46,225 bases of DNA from CAYSCZ01 sp964429655 (GTDB taxonomy: Bacteria; Bacteroidota; Bacteroidia; Cytophagales; Cyclobacteriaceae): contig CAYSCZ010000020.1 in the NCBI GenBank assembly GCA_964429655.1, forward strand, positions 1-46,225, given 5' to 3'. Below the pieces are notes generated by a model. It did not search any database. It saw only the letters and a program-made list of their open reading frames with translations, and was not told the DNA's origin. Positions 34,164-43,052 of the stretch are shown piece by piece; the first letter of the stretch is position 1; the number at the start of each line of letters is the position of its first letter. Position numbers and translations under genes: made by a program.

Positions 34164-34741
34164 ATGATCAATAAAAAAAGATAAACCAGACACGCTACAC
34201 TAAATCCGATTAAGGACCCGACCAAAACATCCCTCAGAAAATGTTGACATAAATAAATTCTTGATATCCCTATCAGTAGCGCCAAGAAGAAAGATATTAT
34301 AGAAACCCAGGTATTATCCAATTGTAAGGAAAGAAAAGTAGCATTGGAAAATGCTGTAGCGGAATGCCCGGAAGGAAAGCTTTTAAGTCCATGAGTACGG
34401 ACACCTTCCACCAAATCTAAAGGGATCATCCCCCTTAAATAAGTTTTTGGTCTTAACATTCTGCTGGTAAAAATCCGCTTAATTGAAACAACAATGCTGA
34501 TTTCTATAAATAAAATAATAAAAATAGACCATAAGGGAAACAATCTGGTCACCCACCACGCAACCAATAATACCAGATATAAATAATTCTCGCCAAGGTT
34601 GGTATATACTTTGAAAAAAGTATCCAGAAGCTTATTCCTTTGGCTGTTGAGCCATATCACAAATATTCCTTTCCTATTTTTGATTAAGAATAGACCGGTA
34701 ACTACTACAAAAATTGAATATAACGATAAAAAATACTCCAT
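34160..34741 (-). CDS. PAP2-family phosphatase (membrane)
   Basis: The 193-aa integral membrane protein has about five to six hydrophobic segments and the three phosphatase motifs of the PAP2 superfamily: KRIFTSRMLRP (K-x6-RP), the PSGHS motif in LKSFPSGHSATAF, and SRIYLCQHFLRDVL (S-R-x5-H-x3-D). It probably dephosphorylates a lipid pyrophosphate or phosphatidic acid at the membrane. It starts at the base next to the stop of the upstream ABC exporter gene and is likely co-transcribed with it. That pairing fits lipid export and recycling, although no specific substrate is shown by sequence. Confidence 0.9.
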   Translation of the reverse strand: MEYFLSLYSIFVVVTGLFLIKNRKGIFVIWLNSQRNKLLDTFFKVYTNLGENYLYLVLLVAWWVTRLFPLWSIFIILFIEISIVVSIKRIFTSRMLRPKTYLRGMIPLDLVEGVRTHGLKSFPSGHSATAFSNATFLSLQLDNTWVSIISFFLALLIGISRIYLCQHFLRDVLVGSLIGFSVACLVYLFLLII

Positions 34742-36562
34742 TTAGGCAAGTTGTGAAGCATGAAGCTTTTTATAAATGCCATCCTTATCCAGTAAATCCT
34801 GATGATTGCCCAGTTCTTTCAAAACACCATCTTCCAGCACACATATGTTATCCGCGTGACGCACGGTAGAAAGCCTGTGGGCGATAATGATGGAGGTCCT
34901 GTTTTTCATCAGGTTTATTAATGCCTCCTGTACCAGCCTTTCTGATTCAGTATCCAGGGCGGAGGTAGCTTCATCTAGGATTAATATTGGCGGATTGGCC
35001 AGCACTGCCCTTGCGATGCTTAGTCTCTGCCTTTGTCCGCCCGAAAGCTTGCCTCCTCTGTCCCCAATGAATGTGTCATAGCCTTGATCTGCCCTTTCGA
35101 TAAACTCATGAGCGTTTGCGACTTTTGCTGCTTCCACCACATCATTTACACTGGTTTTCTCCAGGCCCAGTGCGATGTTATTGTAAATGGTGTCATTGAA
35201 TAATATTGGTTCCTGGCTAACATAACCGATTAGTTTTCGCAAATCGGAAACTTTATAATCTCTTATATCCTTACCATCTACTTTTATAGAACCAGAAATA
35301 ACGTCATAGTACCGCAACAAAAGATCTACCAGCGTTGATTTCCCTGATCCGGACTTGCCTACCAGTGCAAGTGACTGGCCCTTATAAATGCTTAGTGAAA
35401 TATTTTTGAGAATGTTTTCCCTGGTATATCTAAAGGAAACATTATCGTATTCAACGGAATGTTCAAAGTTTTTTATAGCAGCAGCATTTGGTTTTTCTTC
35501 TATTTTCATGTCAGCCGTGATCACGCTGTTCACCCTGTCAAATGATGCCAAACCTTTTTGTATACCATAAAAACCATTAGATACTTGCTTCGCGGGTTCT
35601 ATTAGTTGTGAAAATATAGCTAAATAGGCGATGAAAGCTTCAGGCGGGAGGTCTCCCTGTTGTGTCAAAACCAGATTTCCTCCATAATACATGATTATTA
35701 CAATCACCATGGCACCAAGAAATTCACTAAGCGGCGAAGCCAGGTCTTTTCTTTTTTCTACCCTACTTTTTCTAATGGTAAACTCTTGATTATAAACACC
35801 AAAACGGTTGATGATTTTGTCTTCTGCAGTAAATGCTTTGATTATTTTAAGTCCGGAGATGGTCTCCTCCAGATGGCTGATTACTTCACCTAACATTGAC
35901 TGGGCCAACGTTGAGCGTCTTCTCAGTGATTTACCCACCCGTGAGATAATAAATCCACTAATGGGCAATAATATGAAGACGAACGCTGTCAACGTAGGGC
36001 TCATTATGATCAATGCGACCAGAAAAACAATAATATTGGCCATGTCCCGGAATAGCATATTTATAAATCCGATAACGCCCCCTTCAATCTCATCCATGTC
36101 TTTAGTAAATCTTACCATTAGATCACCTTTTCTTGCAGTTAAAAAGTAACTCATAGGCAAGTTTACAATCTTCTGGAAAATTATATTCCGTATGTCCCTG
36201 ATGATCTTTATACGGAAAATAACCATGTAAAACCTTGCCAGGTAAATGAACAAATTCTTAAATAAAAATGAGATTATCAGCCATATGCTCAGGTATACAA
36301 GTGCCTGAAAATCACCCTTTTCGATGATGATCTCGCTTAATAGGTAATAAAAATTATGCTGAATGGAATCAATGGAGAAAGCGAGCGGTACCGGTTCACG
36401 TATTAATTCCTTTGTCCCAAATAATACACTTAAAAACGGTATGATCAGTGTAAGTGAGAATAACGAGAATAATACCCCTAATCCATTAAAGATAAAATTT
36501 AGCAGCGCATAAGGTAAATATGGTTTGGTGTGCGGGAATAAGACCTTAACGAATTCTTTCAT
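34742..36562 (-). CDS. MsbA-like ABC exporter (fused permease-ATPase)
   Basis: The 606-aa half-transporter has an N-terminal six-helix ABC1 membrane domain (about 1-320) and a C-terminal ATPase. The ATPase shows Walker A GKSGSGKST, Q-loop GYVSQEPILFNDTI, signature LSGGQRQRLSIARA, Walker B ILILDEATSALD and the IIAHRLSTVRHAD H-loop. It resembles MsbA lipid A flippases and related multidrug/lipid exporters. The ATG at 36562 (MKEFVKVLFP) is preferred to a GTG at 36613, because the latter lies inside a terminator hairpin (36602-36618). The PAP2 gene follows on the same strand with no gap. The substrate is inferred only from family. Confidence 0.93.
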   Translation of the reverse strand: MKEFVKVLFPHTKPYLPYALLNFIFNGLGVLFSLFSLTLIIPFLSVLFGTKELIREPVPLAFSIDSIQHNFYYLLSEIIIEKGDFQALVYLSIWLIISFLFKNLFIYLARFYMVIFRIKIIRDIRNIIFQKIVNLPMSYFLTARKGDLMVRFTKDMDEIEGGVIGFINMLFRDMANIIVFLVALIIMSPTLTAFVFILLPISGFIISRVGKSLRRRSTLAQSMLGEVISHLEETISGLKIIKAFTAEDKIINRFGVYNQEFTIRKSRVEKRKDLASPLSEFLGAMVIVIIMYYGGNLVLTQQGDLPPEAFIAYLAIFSQLIEPAKQVSNGFYGIQKGLASFDRVNSVITADMKIEEKPNAAAIKNFEHSVEYDNVSFRYTRENILKNISLSIYKGQSLALVGKSGSGKSTLVDLLLRYYDVISGSIKVDGKDIRDYKVSDLRKLIGYVSQEPILFNDTIYNNIALGLEKTSVNDVVEAAKVANAHEFIERADQGYDTFIGDRGGKLSGGQRQRLSIARAVLANPPILILDEATSALDTESERLVQEALINLMKNRTSIIIAHRLSTVRHADNICVLEDGVLKELGNHQDLLDKDGIYKKLHASQLA

Positions 36563-36590
36563 TACTGCAAGATTAACAAAATACATGTGA

Positions 36591-36618
36591 TAAAATAAAA
36601 AGGTCGGAACCACCGACC
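36591..36618 (-). terminator. rho-independent terminator after the TonB receptor gene
   Basis: GGTCGG (36602-36607) pairs with CCGACC (36613-36618) around a 5-nt loop. On the minus strand the stem is followed by TTTTTATTTTA. It terminates the TonB receptor transcript, and it excludes 36613 as a useful start for the ABC exporter downstream. Confidence 0.85.
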
Positions 36619-36761
36619 CATTTATTATAATACAGTATGAAGAAGTTTATTAGTTTACGAGGGTTTATACAAAAAGTAAAAAAAATAATTTGAATTGTTA
36701 TATTTATAACTGATTTAATAATCAGGTGAATTCTTAGTAAGTATGAAAGGACTGCGTGCAT

Positions 36762-39218
36762 TTATAAGAAAGAATAGCGCATAGAAAGTATAAAATTACG
36801 ACCAGGGGCACTTATGCCTGATGAATATGGCCTGTAATGTTTGTCTAAGATATTTTCTATACCTCCATTGATGGTCAAACCATTAAGGGTGTATTGTGCT
36901 TTGAAATTTAAAGTATACCAGGCGAGGCTTCCATCCGCAGTGTAGAGGTGTGGTTTGGATAATTCTGAAGGTGAAAAATTTTCTGCCTTTCTCTTGCCAT
37001 TGTAAGAAATGTAGAATTCAGATCTGAAGTTCAGGGACTCATAAGTAAATGAGGACCTCCCAAAAGGAGGCGCTGTATGTCTCAGGGGAATATCGCTACC
37101 AAGTACAATCTCCCTGCCATTGAAATCATAAACAGTATTATCTTCCTGATCTATTACCTTACCATCAGTGAATGTGAAAGTATGGGTCATCTTGAGTTTT
37201 TCATTAAACCTATAGTTAAATTTTGTGCTCGCACCATAGATTTTTGCCCTTCCAAAATTTTGCAAAGCCTGAACCCGGCTAAGCTCACCATCAAAAAAAA
37301 TGGAGTCCTGGCCATTAAATGTGAAGTTGCTGCGAAGCATAGCATCTTTAAGGATTGAATAAAATCCAACGATTTCAAAATCAATCTTTTCACTTTTCTT
37401 ATTTAAATTTATTTCCCAGTTAAATGTATGCTCAGGCTTAAGATTTTTATTAGGCACTAGCACAAATCCATCAGAGCCATCAAAAATTTTTCCTACGTCA
37501 TCGATATTTGGAGACCTAAATCCTGTTGAAAACAGACCACTAAGCTGCCAGCTGTCATTTGCTTTGTATATTAAACCCAGGTTTCCGGACAGGGAACCAT
37601 TACTTAAATTAAGTTTCTCAAAAGGGAAGTCTATTGTGCTGTCATCTTCCAGGCTGGCATTTATTAAAATATGATTGTATCTGACGCCGGAATTTAAGGT
37701 AATGGATTTCGAAAAATTTCTTAAATAACTTCCATAAATAGCAGCAGATGTGTAGTTTGATCCGCCATCAGGATAACGCGGTGTAGTTGGTTCTGTAGTT
37801 TCATTTTCAATATTTGTTTTTATACCTACTGAATTAACAGCATTGTAAACGAATTCACTACCATAGAAAAACTTATTTTCTGATTTAAATATTTTCTCAA
37901 AATCAAGGTTCAAGCTGGCCACATTCACCTTTTCGGTTCTTTCCCTTCGTCCATTGTCATTAAATTTCCTGTCGTTCCTGCTTTCTTTAAAGAATTGATG
38001 GGCCATGGTGATTCCAGCCTCATCATAGAACTTATTTTTATTAAAGAAAGAGGACCTGATTGCGTTTACAACCCATACTTGAGGGCCGTAGAACCATTCT
38101 GCCGAAATCGGATCACCATTGTCGTCAGTTTCGATAAGCCGGTCATAACGCGGTACATCAGAGGTACGGCTGTAATTTAGGGTATAGGTAACATCCATTG
38201 ACGAATTTGCCCGCCATTTCAATTTTTGCAGTGCATTTACCTGATTATATCCACTGGGAATTTGTAGATTTGGTTTATCGTTTATTTTGATTACATCTTC
38301 CCCGTTTTGTCGGTCTGTGATAAACAGGCGTTTTCCAAAATCCGGGAATTCATCTGTTCTATTGTTTCCTGTTCTTAGGTCTTCAAATTCACTAAAGGTA
38401 AAACTGGTAAGTGCGCTGAACTTTCTCTTTTTGATATTAAAATCAAAATGTCCGGTTTTTTCATTATTAGCAGTAGCATATCTGCTCATGGCATTGCCAC
38501 TTATTTCATAATCTTTTGAGACAGAAAACTTCGGGGTTTTAGTTTTAAAATGCATCACCCCTCCGAGCGCATCGCTTCCGTAGATCACAGATCCAGGGCC
38601 ATAAACCACTTCCGTATTTTCAATAATTAAAGGATCGATGCTAATAACATTTTGCAGGTTACCATCACGGAATATGGCGTTGTTCATACGAATATTATCC
38701 ATAACTATAAGCACAGAATTTGCTGCAAATCCTCTGATCATGGGGCTGCCGCCACCCAACTGACTTTTTTGTATAAATACCTGGCCAGTGCTTTCCAGCA
38801 AATCTGCCGAGGTTTGAGGATTATGAAATTTTATGGATGCGGAATTTACCGAAGTGATTTTATTGGCGATTTCATCCTTATTTTGTCTCCACCGGCTGGC
38901 AGATACCACCACTTCATCAATTTGGATAATGGTTGGTTCAAGGGATACTGAAAATCCGTTTCTTTTTAAAGTCTTATAAGCAAGGGTTACCCTCTTAAAT
39001 GAAGGATGCTGAAAACTTAGTATATCATCACTTTTAAATTCATGCAAATAAGCGATTCCCTGATCATTGGTTTGCGCTGAAATTTTATCCTGAGAGTAGA
39101 TAAGCACATTTTCAATGGGCTTTTTATTGTCCTTATTACTAACGATTATCTGTTGGGATGTGGCTTTAAAAGCTAAAAATGGACATCCTATCAAAAAAAA
39201 ATATAAAACATATCTCAT
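36762..39218 (-). CDS. TonB-dependent outer-membrane receptor
   Basis: The 818-aa product has a signal peptide (about 1-21), then a carboxypeptidase-regulatory-like domain (about 22-95: NKDNKKPIENVLIYSQDK). The plug domain follows (about 115-235: IRGFAANSVLIVMDNIRMNNAIFRDGNLQNVISIDP, then EVVYGPGSVIYGSDALGGVMHF). The remainder is a 22-strand barrel ending in RYSFL, with an aromatic near the C-terminus. The plug sequence GGGSPMIRGFAAN and MNNAIFRxGNLQN resembles heme/hemoglobin-type receptors, but siderophore or cobalamin cannot be excluded. No heme-processing or TonB gene is adjacent. It is a single gene with its own terminator. Confidence 0.93.
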   Translation of the reverse strand: MRYVLYFFLIGCPFLAFKATSQQIIVSNKDNKKPIENVLIYSQDKISAQTNDQGIAYLHEFKSDDILSFQHPSFKRVTLAYKTLKRNGFSVSLEPTIIQIDEVVVSASRWRQNKDEIANKITSVNSASIKFHNPQTSADLLESTGQVFIQKSQLGGGSPMIRGFAANSVLIVMDNIRMNNAIFRDGNLQNVISIDPLIIENTEVVYGPGSVIYGSDALGGVMHFKTKTPKFSVSKDYEISGNAMSRYATANNEKTGHFDFNIKKRKFSALTSFTFSEFEDLRTGNNRTDEFPDFGKRLFITDRQNGEDVIKINDKPNLQIPSGYNQVNALQKLKWRANSSMDVTYTLNYSRTSDVPRYDRLIETDDNGDPISAEWFYGPQVWVVNAIRSSFFNKNKFYDEAGITMAHQFFKESRNDRKFNDNGRRERTEKVNVASLNLDFEKIFKSENKFFYGSEFVYNAVNSVGIKTNIENETTEPTTPRYPDGGSNYTSAAIYGSYLRNFSKSITLNSGVRYNHILINASLEDDSTIDFPFEKLNLSNGSLSGNLGLIYKANDSWQLSGLFSTGFRSPNIDDVGKIFDGSDGFVLVPNKNLKPEHTFNWEINLNKKSEKIDFEIVGFYSILKDAMLRSNFTFNGQDSIFFDGELSRVQALQNFGRAKIYGASTKFNYRFNEKLKMTHTFTFTDGKVIDQEDNTVYDFNGREIVLGSDIPLRHTAPPFGRSSFTYESLNFRSEFYISYNGKRKAENFSPSELSKPHLYTADGSLAWYTLNFKAQYTLNGLTINGGIENILDKHYRPYSSGISAPGRNFILSMRYSFL

Positions 39219-39303
39219 CCTTTCTTACCAGGTCTACTTTTAAGCAAAATCAATTAATCACAAAAACTTTGCCTTAATTCGCTAACAATAAAATAAATAT
39301 TTA

Positions 39304-40263
39304 CTAATGATATTCTGACCAGATAAGGGCAGCTGCTCCAAGGATGGCTGCATTTTTTTCCTCCATTCCAGAGGGCAATATTTTTACCTTCCCTTTATAA
39401 ACCTCCATCAGGTTTTCATCCATATATTTTTGAGCGGGTTCGAATATCCACTTACCTGAATTAGCCAGTCCACCAAGTAAAAAGAAAGCTTCCGGTTGTG
39501 AGAAGGTCATGAAGTTAGCCAGGGCTCTTCCAAGTATCTCCCCGGTATATGCATAGGCTTTAACTGCTATGAAATCACCTTTTTCAGCAGCTTCTGTAAT
39601 CTCCTCGCCATGAAGGTCATGGTAAGCAATTTTTCTGAATATACTATCCTCCATATAATATGACAATAAGTACATGATGGTCCGTTTAAGACCTGTTGCA
39701 GAAACATACGCTTCCAATCCACCATGTATGCCATTGCCATCCAACCGGCCATTCTCATTAAAAGAAATGTGACCAAGTTCACCTGCAAATCCGTCGAAGC
39801 CATACACCAGCTCACCATTACATATTATTCCCGTACCTAAGCCAGTACCTAAAGTGATTACAATAAAATCCTCCATGTTTTGGGCATTTCCGTAGAGTCT
39901 TTCTCCCATTGCTGCGGCGTTGGCATCGTTAGTCATTTTAATTGGAATATCATCATAGTATTTTCTCAGTTCTGTAACTAATGGTGTAATGCCTTTCCAT
40001 ATTAGATTGGGGGGGTGCTCTATTGTGCCTCGCTTGTGGCTGGCGTTAGGAGCACCTATACCTAAGCCAACTACATTTAATGGTTCTTCAACCTCTTTGA
40101 CGAGGTCATCTATGCATTTGTTTAAGTTCTTAAGATAGTCTTGGAAATCGGGAAAATGTTTTGTTCTGAAATCATCCTGAATCATGCATGATCCTTCTTT
40201 ACTCACTAAACCAACTTTTGTTTTAGTGCCTCCGATATCGATACCAACAACTATGTCTTTCAT
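39304..40263 (-). CDS. ROK family sugar kinase lacking the zinc-binding cysteines
   Basis: The 319-aa protein has the ASKHA/ROK fold: the phosphate-1 motif DIGGTKTK (9-16), catalytic Asp113 in TNDANA, the TLGTGLGTG phosphate-2 loop (137-145), and the ROK block GFAGELGHISF with His165. Normally CxCGxxGCxE follows and binds zinc. Here the aligned segment is DGNGIHGGLE (175-184), so all three cysteines are replaced by Asp, Asn and Gly. A glucokinase or related hexokinase role is likely from the family, and the substrate is not fixed by sequence. It is the only gene between the TonB receptor and the YheT hydrolase, divergent from the latter. Confidence 0.9.
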   Translation of the reverse strand: MKDIVVGIDIGGTKTKVGLVSKEGSCMIQDDFRTKHFPDFQDYLKNLNKCIDDLVKEVEEPLNVVGLGIGAPNASHKRGTIEHPPNLIWKGITPLVTELRKYYDDIPIKMTNDANAAAMGERLYGNAQNMEDFIVITLGTGLGTGIICNGELVYGFDGFAGELGHISFNENGRLDGNGIHGGLEAYVSATGLKRTIMYLLSYYMEDSIFRKIAYHDLHGEEITEAAEKGDFIAVKAYAYTGEILGRALANFMTFSQPEAFFLLGGLANSGKWIFEPAQKYMDENLMEVYKGKVKILPSGMEEKNAAILGAAALIWSEYH

Positions 40264-40300
40264 TATCTTTATTTTTCTAATTTAATAATAATCAATTATC

Positions 40301-40308
40301 CAAACTTA
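40301..40308 (-). promoter_or_regulatory. candidate -7 box (TAAGTTTG) for the ROK kinase
   Basis: TAAGTTTG on the minus strand matches TAnnTTTG and ends 37 nt before the ROK start, in the 65-bp divergent spacer shared with the YheT gene. No -33 TTTG is visible. Confidence 0.3.
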
Positions 40309-40328
40309 AAAATTTTCATCATTAAGAC

Positions 40329-41315
40329 ATGCCAATTATCGAGAATTCGTCATATAAATACCCTCCTTTTTATTACTTCAATGAACATATGGAAACGATT
40401 ATTCCTTCCATGATCCGAAAAGTAAAAGGATTAAAATACGAAAGGGAAAGAATTGACCTTGCAGATGGTGATTTTCTTGATCTTGACTGGCTCAAGAATG
40501 GAGTCAATAAGTGTGTTTTAGTTTCTCATGGGTTAGAGGGCAACTCGACCAGGCACTATGTGATGGGCACGGCAAAATACTTCTATCAGAAAAACTGGGA
40601 CGTTTGTGCCTGGAACTATCGCAGTTGTAGTGATGAGATGAATAGAAAATTGAGACTTTATCATCATGGTGTTACCGATGATTTCCAAGAAGTATTGGCC
40701 CATATTTTCAGCCAGGGATATGATCAGGTGGGTCTTGTCGGTTATTCAATGGGAGGAAGTACCAGCCTTAAATATCTTGGAGAGCAAGGTGAAAATGTAG
40801 ATAAAAGAGTAATTGCTTCGGCAGTCTTTTCTGTGCCGTGTAACTTATGGAACAGCGCCGAACAGTTAAGAAAGAAAGGTAATCAGTTTTATCATAAGAG
40901 GTTTTTGAGAAAATTGAAAAAGAAGGTTCAACAAAAAGCCCTTCAATTTCCCAAAGATGTAGACATTACCAATCTGGATGAGGTAAATGATTTTGAGGTT
41001 TTTGATGAACGCTACACTGCACCGCTTCATGGATTTAAAAATGCAAAAGATTTCTATGTTACCTCCACCTCAGACCAGTTTTATGGAAATATTTGTGTGC
41101 CATCATTGCTGGTGAATGCTGAAAATGATCCGTTATTAGGTGATAAGTGTTATCCATATGACATAGCTAAAGATCATAATTTTCTTTATTTAGAAGTTCC
41201 TAAAAAAGGAGGTCATGTAGGATTTTCAATCCATGGCGATGAATTTACCTGGGCTGACAGAAAAGCTTATGAGTTTATTAATTACTACTCACGGTATATC
41301 AGTGCTTGCCGGTAG
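40329..41315 (+). CDS. YheT/EMB8 family alpha/beta hydrolase
   Basis: The 328-aa hydrolase matches the YheT family (also EMB8/ABHD1-3 like). The oxyanion-hole segment is VSHGLEGNSTRHYV, WNYRSC follows, and the nucleophile is Ser140 in GYSMGGS. The acid is probably Asp in NAENDPLLGD (near 269), and the His is in KKGGHVGF (near 298). The N-terminus (YKYPPFYYFNEHMETIIPSMIR) is the typical YheT entry sequence. Family members are poorly characterised esterases. It diverges from the ROK kinase with a 65-bp gap and overlaps the convergent YqhA-like gene by 17 nt. Confidence 0.9.
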   Translation: MPIIENSSYKYPPFYYFNEHMETIIPSMIRKVKGLKYERERIDLADGDFLDLDWLKNGVNKCVLVSHGLEGNSTRHYVMGTAKYFYQKNWDVCAWNYRSCSDEMNRKLRLYHHGVTDDFQEVLAHIFSQGYDQVGLVGYSMGGSTSLKYLGEQGENVDKRVIASAVFSVPCNLWNSAEQLRKKGNQFYHKRFLRKLKKKVQQKALQFPKDVDITNLDEVNDFEVFDERYTAPLHGFKNAKDFYVTSTSDQFYGNICVPSLLVNAENDPLLGDKCYPYDIAKDHNFLYLEVPKKGGHVGFSIHGDEFTWADRKAYEFINYYSRYISACR

Positions 41316-41835
41316 GATAGGAGTGGGTTATTTTTTCAGTATATGCTAAGAGCAATGCAGAAAAAATAAATACCATGTGTATAATAATTTCAATTACTAC
41401 GCCTTCTACACTTGATTTGATTATAGCCTCACTAAAACCAAGAAAGGTTTTTAATAAATGAACGCCTGAAACAGAAGCCAGTGATGATGCCAGTTTTATT
41501 TTTAACTGTCCGGCATCAATATCTGCCAACCACAATGGCTTATCCTCATGCTCATAAAAAAAAATTTTACTGGTAAAAATTGAATAGCCACCAATAGCTG
41601 TGATTATAACTAAGTTCATCACCATGGACATATCCACCAGGGTAAGCACGGCTAGCATCATCTTTTCTTCGGTCATATCATAAATATCCAAAGCGATGTA
41701 TAGTAACTCTTCCAGAAACTTATACAAATACATAATGGCACCGAATATAAGGCCCACATACATGGGTGACTGCACCCACCGGCTCCAGAAGGTAAATTGC
41801 TCAAAACCTTTTTCAAAACGTTTTATACCGCTCAC
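41299..41835 (-). CDS. YqhA family membrane protein (UPF0114)
   Basis: The 178-aa integral membrane protein matches the YqhA/UPF0114 (TIGR00645) family. The N-terminal ARW-like segment is FTFWSRWVQSPMYVGLIFG, the middle is LTLVDMSMVMNLVIITAIGGYSIFTSK, and the DAGQLKIKLASSLASVSGVHLLKTFL segment precedes the last membrane pass. Four hydrophobic segments are expected. The function is unknown. It overlaps the end of the YheT gene by 17 nt, tail to tail, and no other minus-strand gene is close. Confidence 0.9.
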   Translation of the reverse strand: MSGIKRFEKGFEQFTFWSRWVQSPMYVGLIFGAIMYLYKFLEELLYIALDIYDMTEEKMMLAVLTLVDMSMVMNLVIITAIGGYSIFTSKIFFYEHEDKPLWLADIDAGQLKIKLASSLASVSGVHLLKTFLGFSEAIIKSSVEGVVIEIIIHMVFIFSALLLAYTEKITHSYPTGKH

Positions 41836-42052
41836 GGGCTAAAGTTGGTGTTGTATAATCGGTTTAAACTTTTAAAGTAAATTAATATAATGAGATGCTT
41901 ATTGATTTGAAAGTTATGAATAAGTAAACAAAATCATATTATTTTACAGGTAGTAATTATAAAAATTCCAATGGGCAATGGGTTTGGTAAATAATAACCT
42001 ATGACATTTAATTCATTCTATTATCATATTTTAATGGATTGAGATTAATTTT

Positions 42053-42057
42053 AGGAG
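42053..42057 (+). promoter_or_regulatory. Shine-Dalgarno-like AGGAG
   Basis: AGGAG lies 3 nt before the ATG at 42061 and 9 nt before a second in-frame ATG at 42067. Purine-rich ribosome sites are rare before genes in this window. The better spacing favours 42067 as the real start, two codons downstream of the one listed. Confidence 0.4.
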
Positions 42058-42060
42058 CGA

Positions 42061-42969
42061 ATGGATATGATAAAAAGACGTATCACAATATTTGAAGGAA
42101 ATATTGGATGGATAATTTTATTTTTTGTCTCCTTAATTGGCTGCGGGGAAAAGATTGACGAAGGCGCATTTATTATTAACCCAAGTGATCGACTGGTAGA
42201 AGCTAGTTTGGTTGGCAGCTGGATGGATATCAATTCAAATTTTGGCGTGTCATTCACTGAAAACGGAGTGATTTCTTATTTAGGTATTAACAATCAAACC
42301 GGGATGGTAGTGCCTTTACAATTCAGTAGGGTGGATTCTATTAATGCCTCGGGCGGGGATTTTTTTATTAATCTGGATTCTGCTTGCTGCAAATGTAATT
42401 TCGGTTTAAGAGGGAATTATTCACTATTAAATGATCAGATGATAGCGGAAAATTTCTTAATTAAGGATAATCAGGTTACTATGGAGCGCGTTGAAGTTGG
42501 CGTATCTTCCAGACCAACTAATAATTCTTCGTATAATGCCTCCCTTATAATTGATGGCGATACATCAACCTTTGAAATTGATGCAGTTGGTTCTTTTACC
42601 CCTATAGAATGGTCATTAACGGAAAACGGCACGACGCAAACCCTGGAAATTCGTCTCCGGGATGCTAATGAATGCATTTATATGCGGCCTCTTGAGATTA
42701 CTTTTGTGATAAATAACTTTTCAGGGGATAAATCTTATGAACTGAAAAGCCCAAGGGGAGATAATTCCTATGCAGTAATAAACTGGGTAGAAGGCTCATC
42801 CATAGAACCTTATGTCACCACGGGAGCTGTGGATAGATATGAAATTGAGATATCCGATTTTGATGGGCGCACTTTTAAAGGAACATTTAAATTTATAGCT
42901 AAGTCGGATAATAGATTTTTAGCCTTTCAGCAAATTGAAGTTGTTGATGGTGCCTTTCAAATTAACTAA
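42061..42969 (+). CDS. lipoprotein of unknown function
   Basis: I do not recognise a family. The 302-aa product has a lipoprotein signal with FVSLIGC and its Cys near residue 30 (28 if the ATG at 42067 is used). The mature protein is beta-rich, with a lipocalin-like or immunoglobulin-like pattern: LVGSWMDINSNFGVSFTENGVISYLGI, a CCKCNF cysteine cluster near 112, then a strand-rich second half (about 170-302: PIEWSLTENGTTQTLEIRL, YEIEISDFDGRTFKGTFKFIA). The first half opens like a lipocalin-type 'GxW' motif (GSWMD). It stands alone between two AT-rich spacers. Confidence 0.75.
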   Translation: MDMIKRRITIFEGNIGWIILFFVSLIGCGEKIDEGAFIINPSDRLVEASLVGSWMDINSNFGVSFTENGVISYLGINNQTGMVVPLQFSRVDSINASGGDFFINLDSACCKCNFGLRGNYSLLNDQMIAENFLIKDNQVTMERVEVGVSSRPTNNSSYNASLIIDGDTSTFEIDAVGSFTPIEWSLTENGTTQTLEIRLRDANECIYMRPLEITFVINNFSGDKSYELKSPRGDNSYAVINWVEGSSIEPYVTTGAVDRYEIEISDFDGRTFKGTFKFIAKSDNRFLAFQQIEVVDGAFQIN

Positions 42970-43052
42970 CCATTAAATGACATATAATTAATTTATAATG
43001 TCTTAAACAACATACTTACTCACAAGCTGTTTTAAAGAATTAAATTAAGGTC

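Noticed and set aside
36563..36613. Upstream GTG start for the MsbA-like exporter
   Set aside because: The codon lies inside a strong terminator hairpin, and the ATG at 36562 begins the fold normally.
36573..36761. 62-aa minus-strand frame between the TonB receptor and the ABC exporter
   Set aside because: It overlaps the terminator hairpin and has an AT-driven, hydrophobic but unstructured sequence. It is likely spacer.
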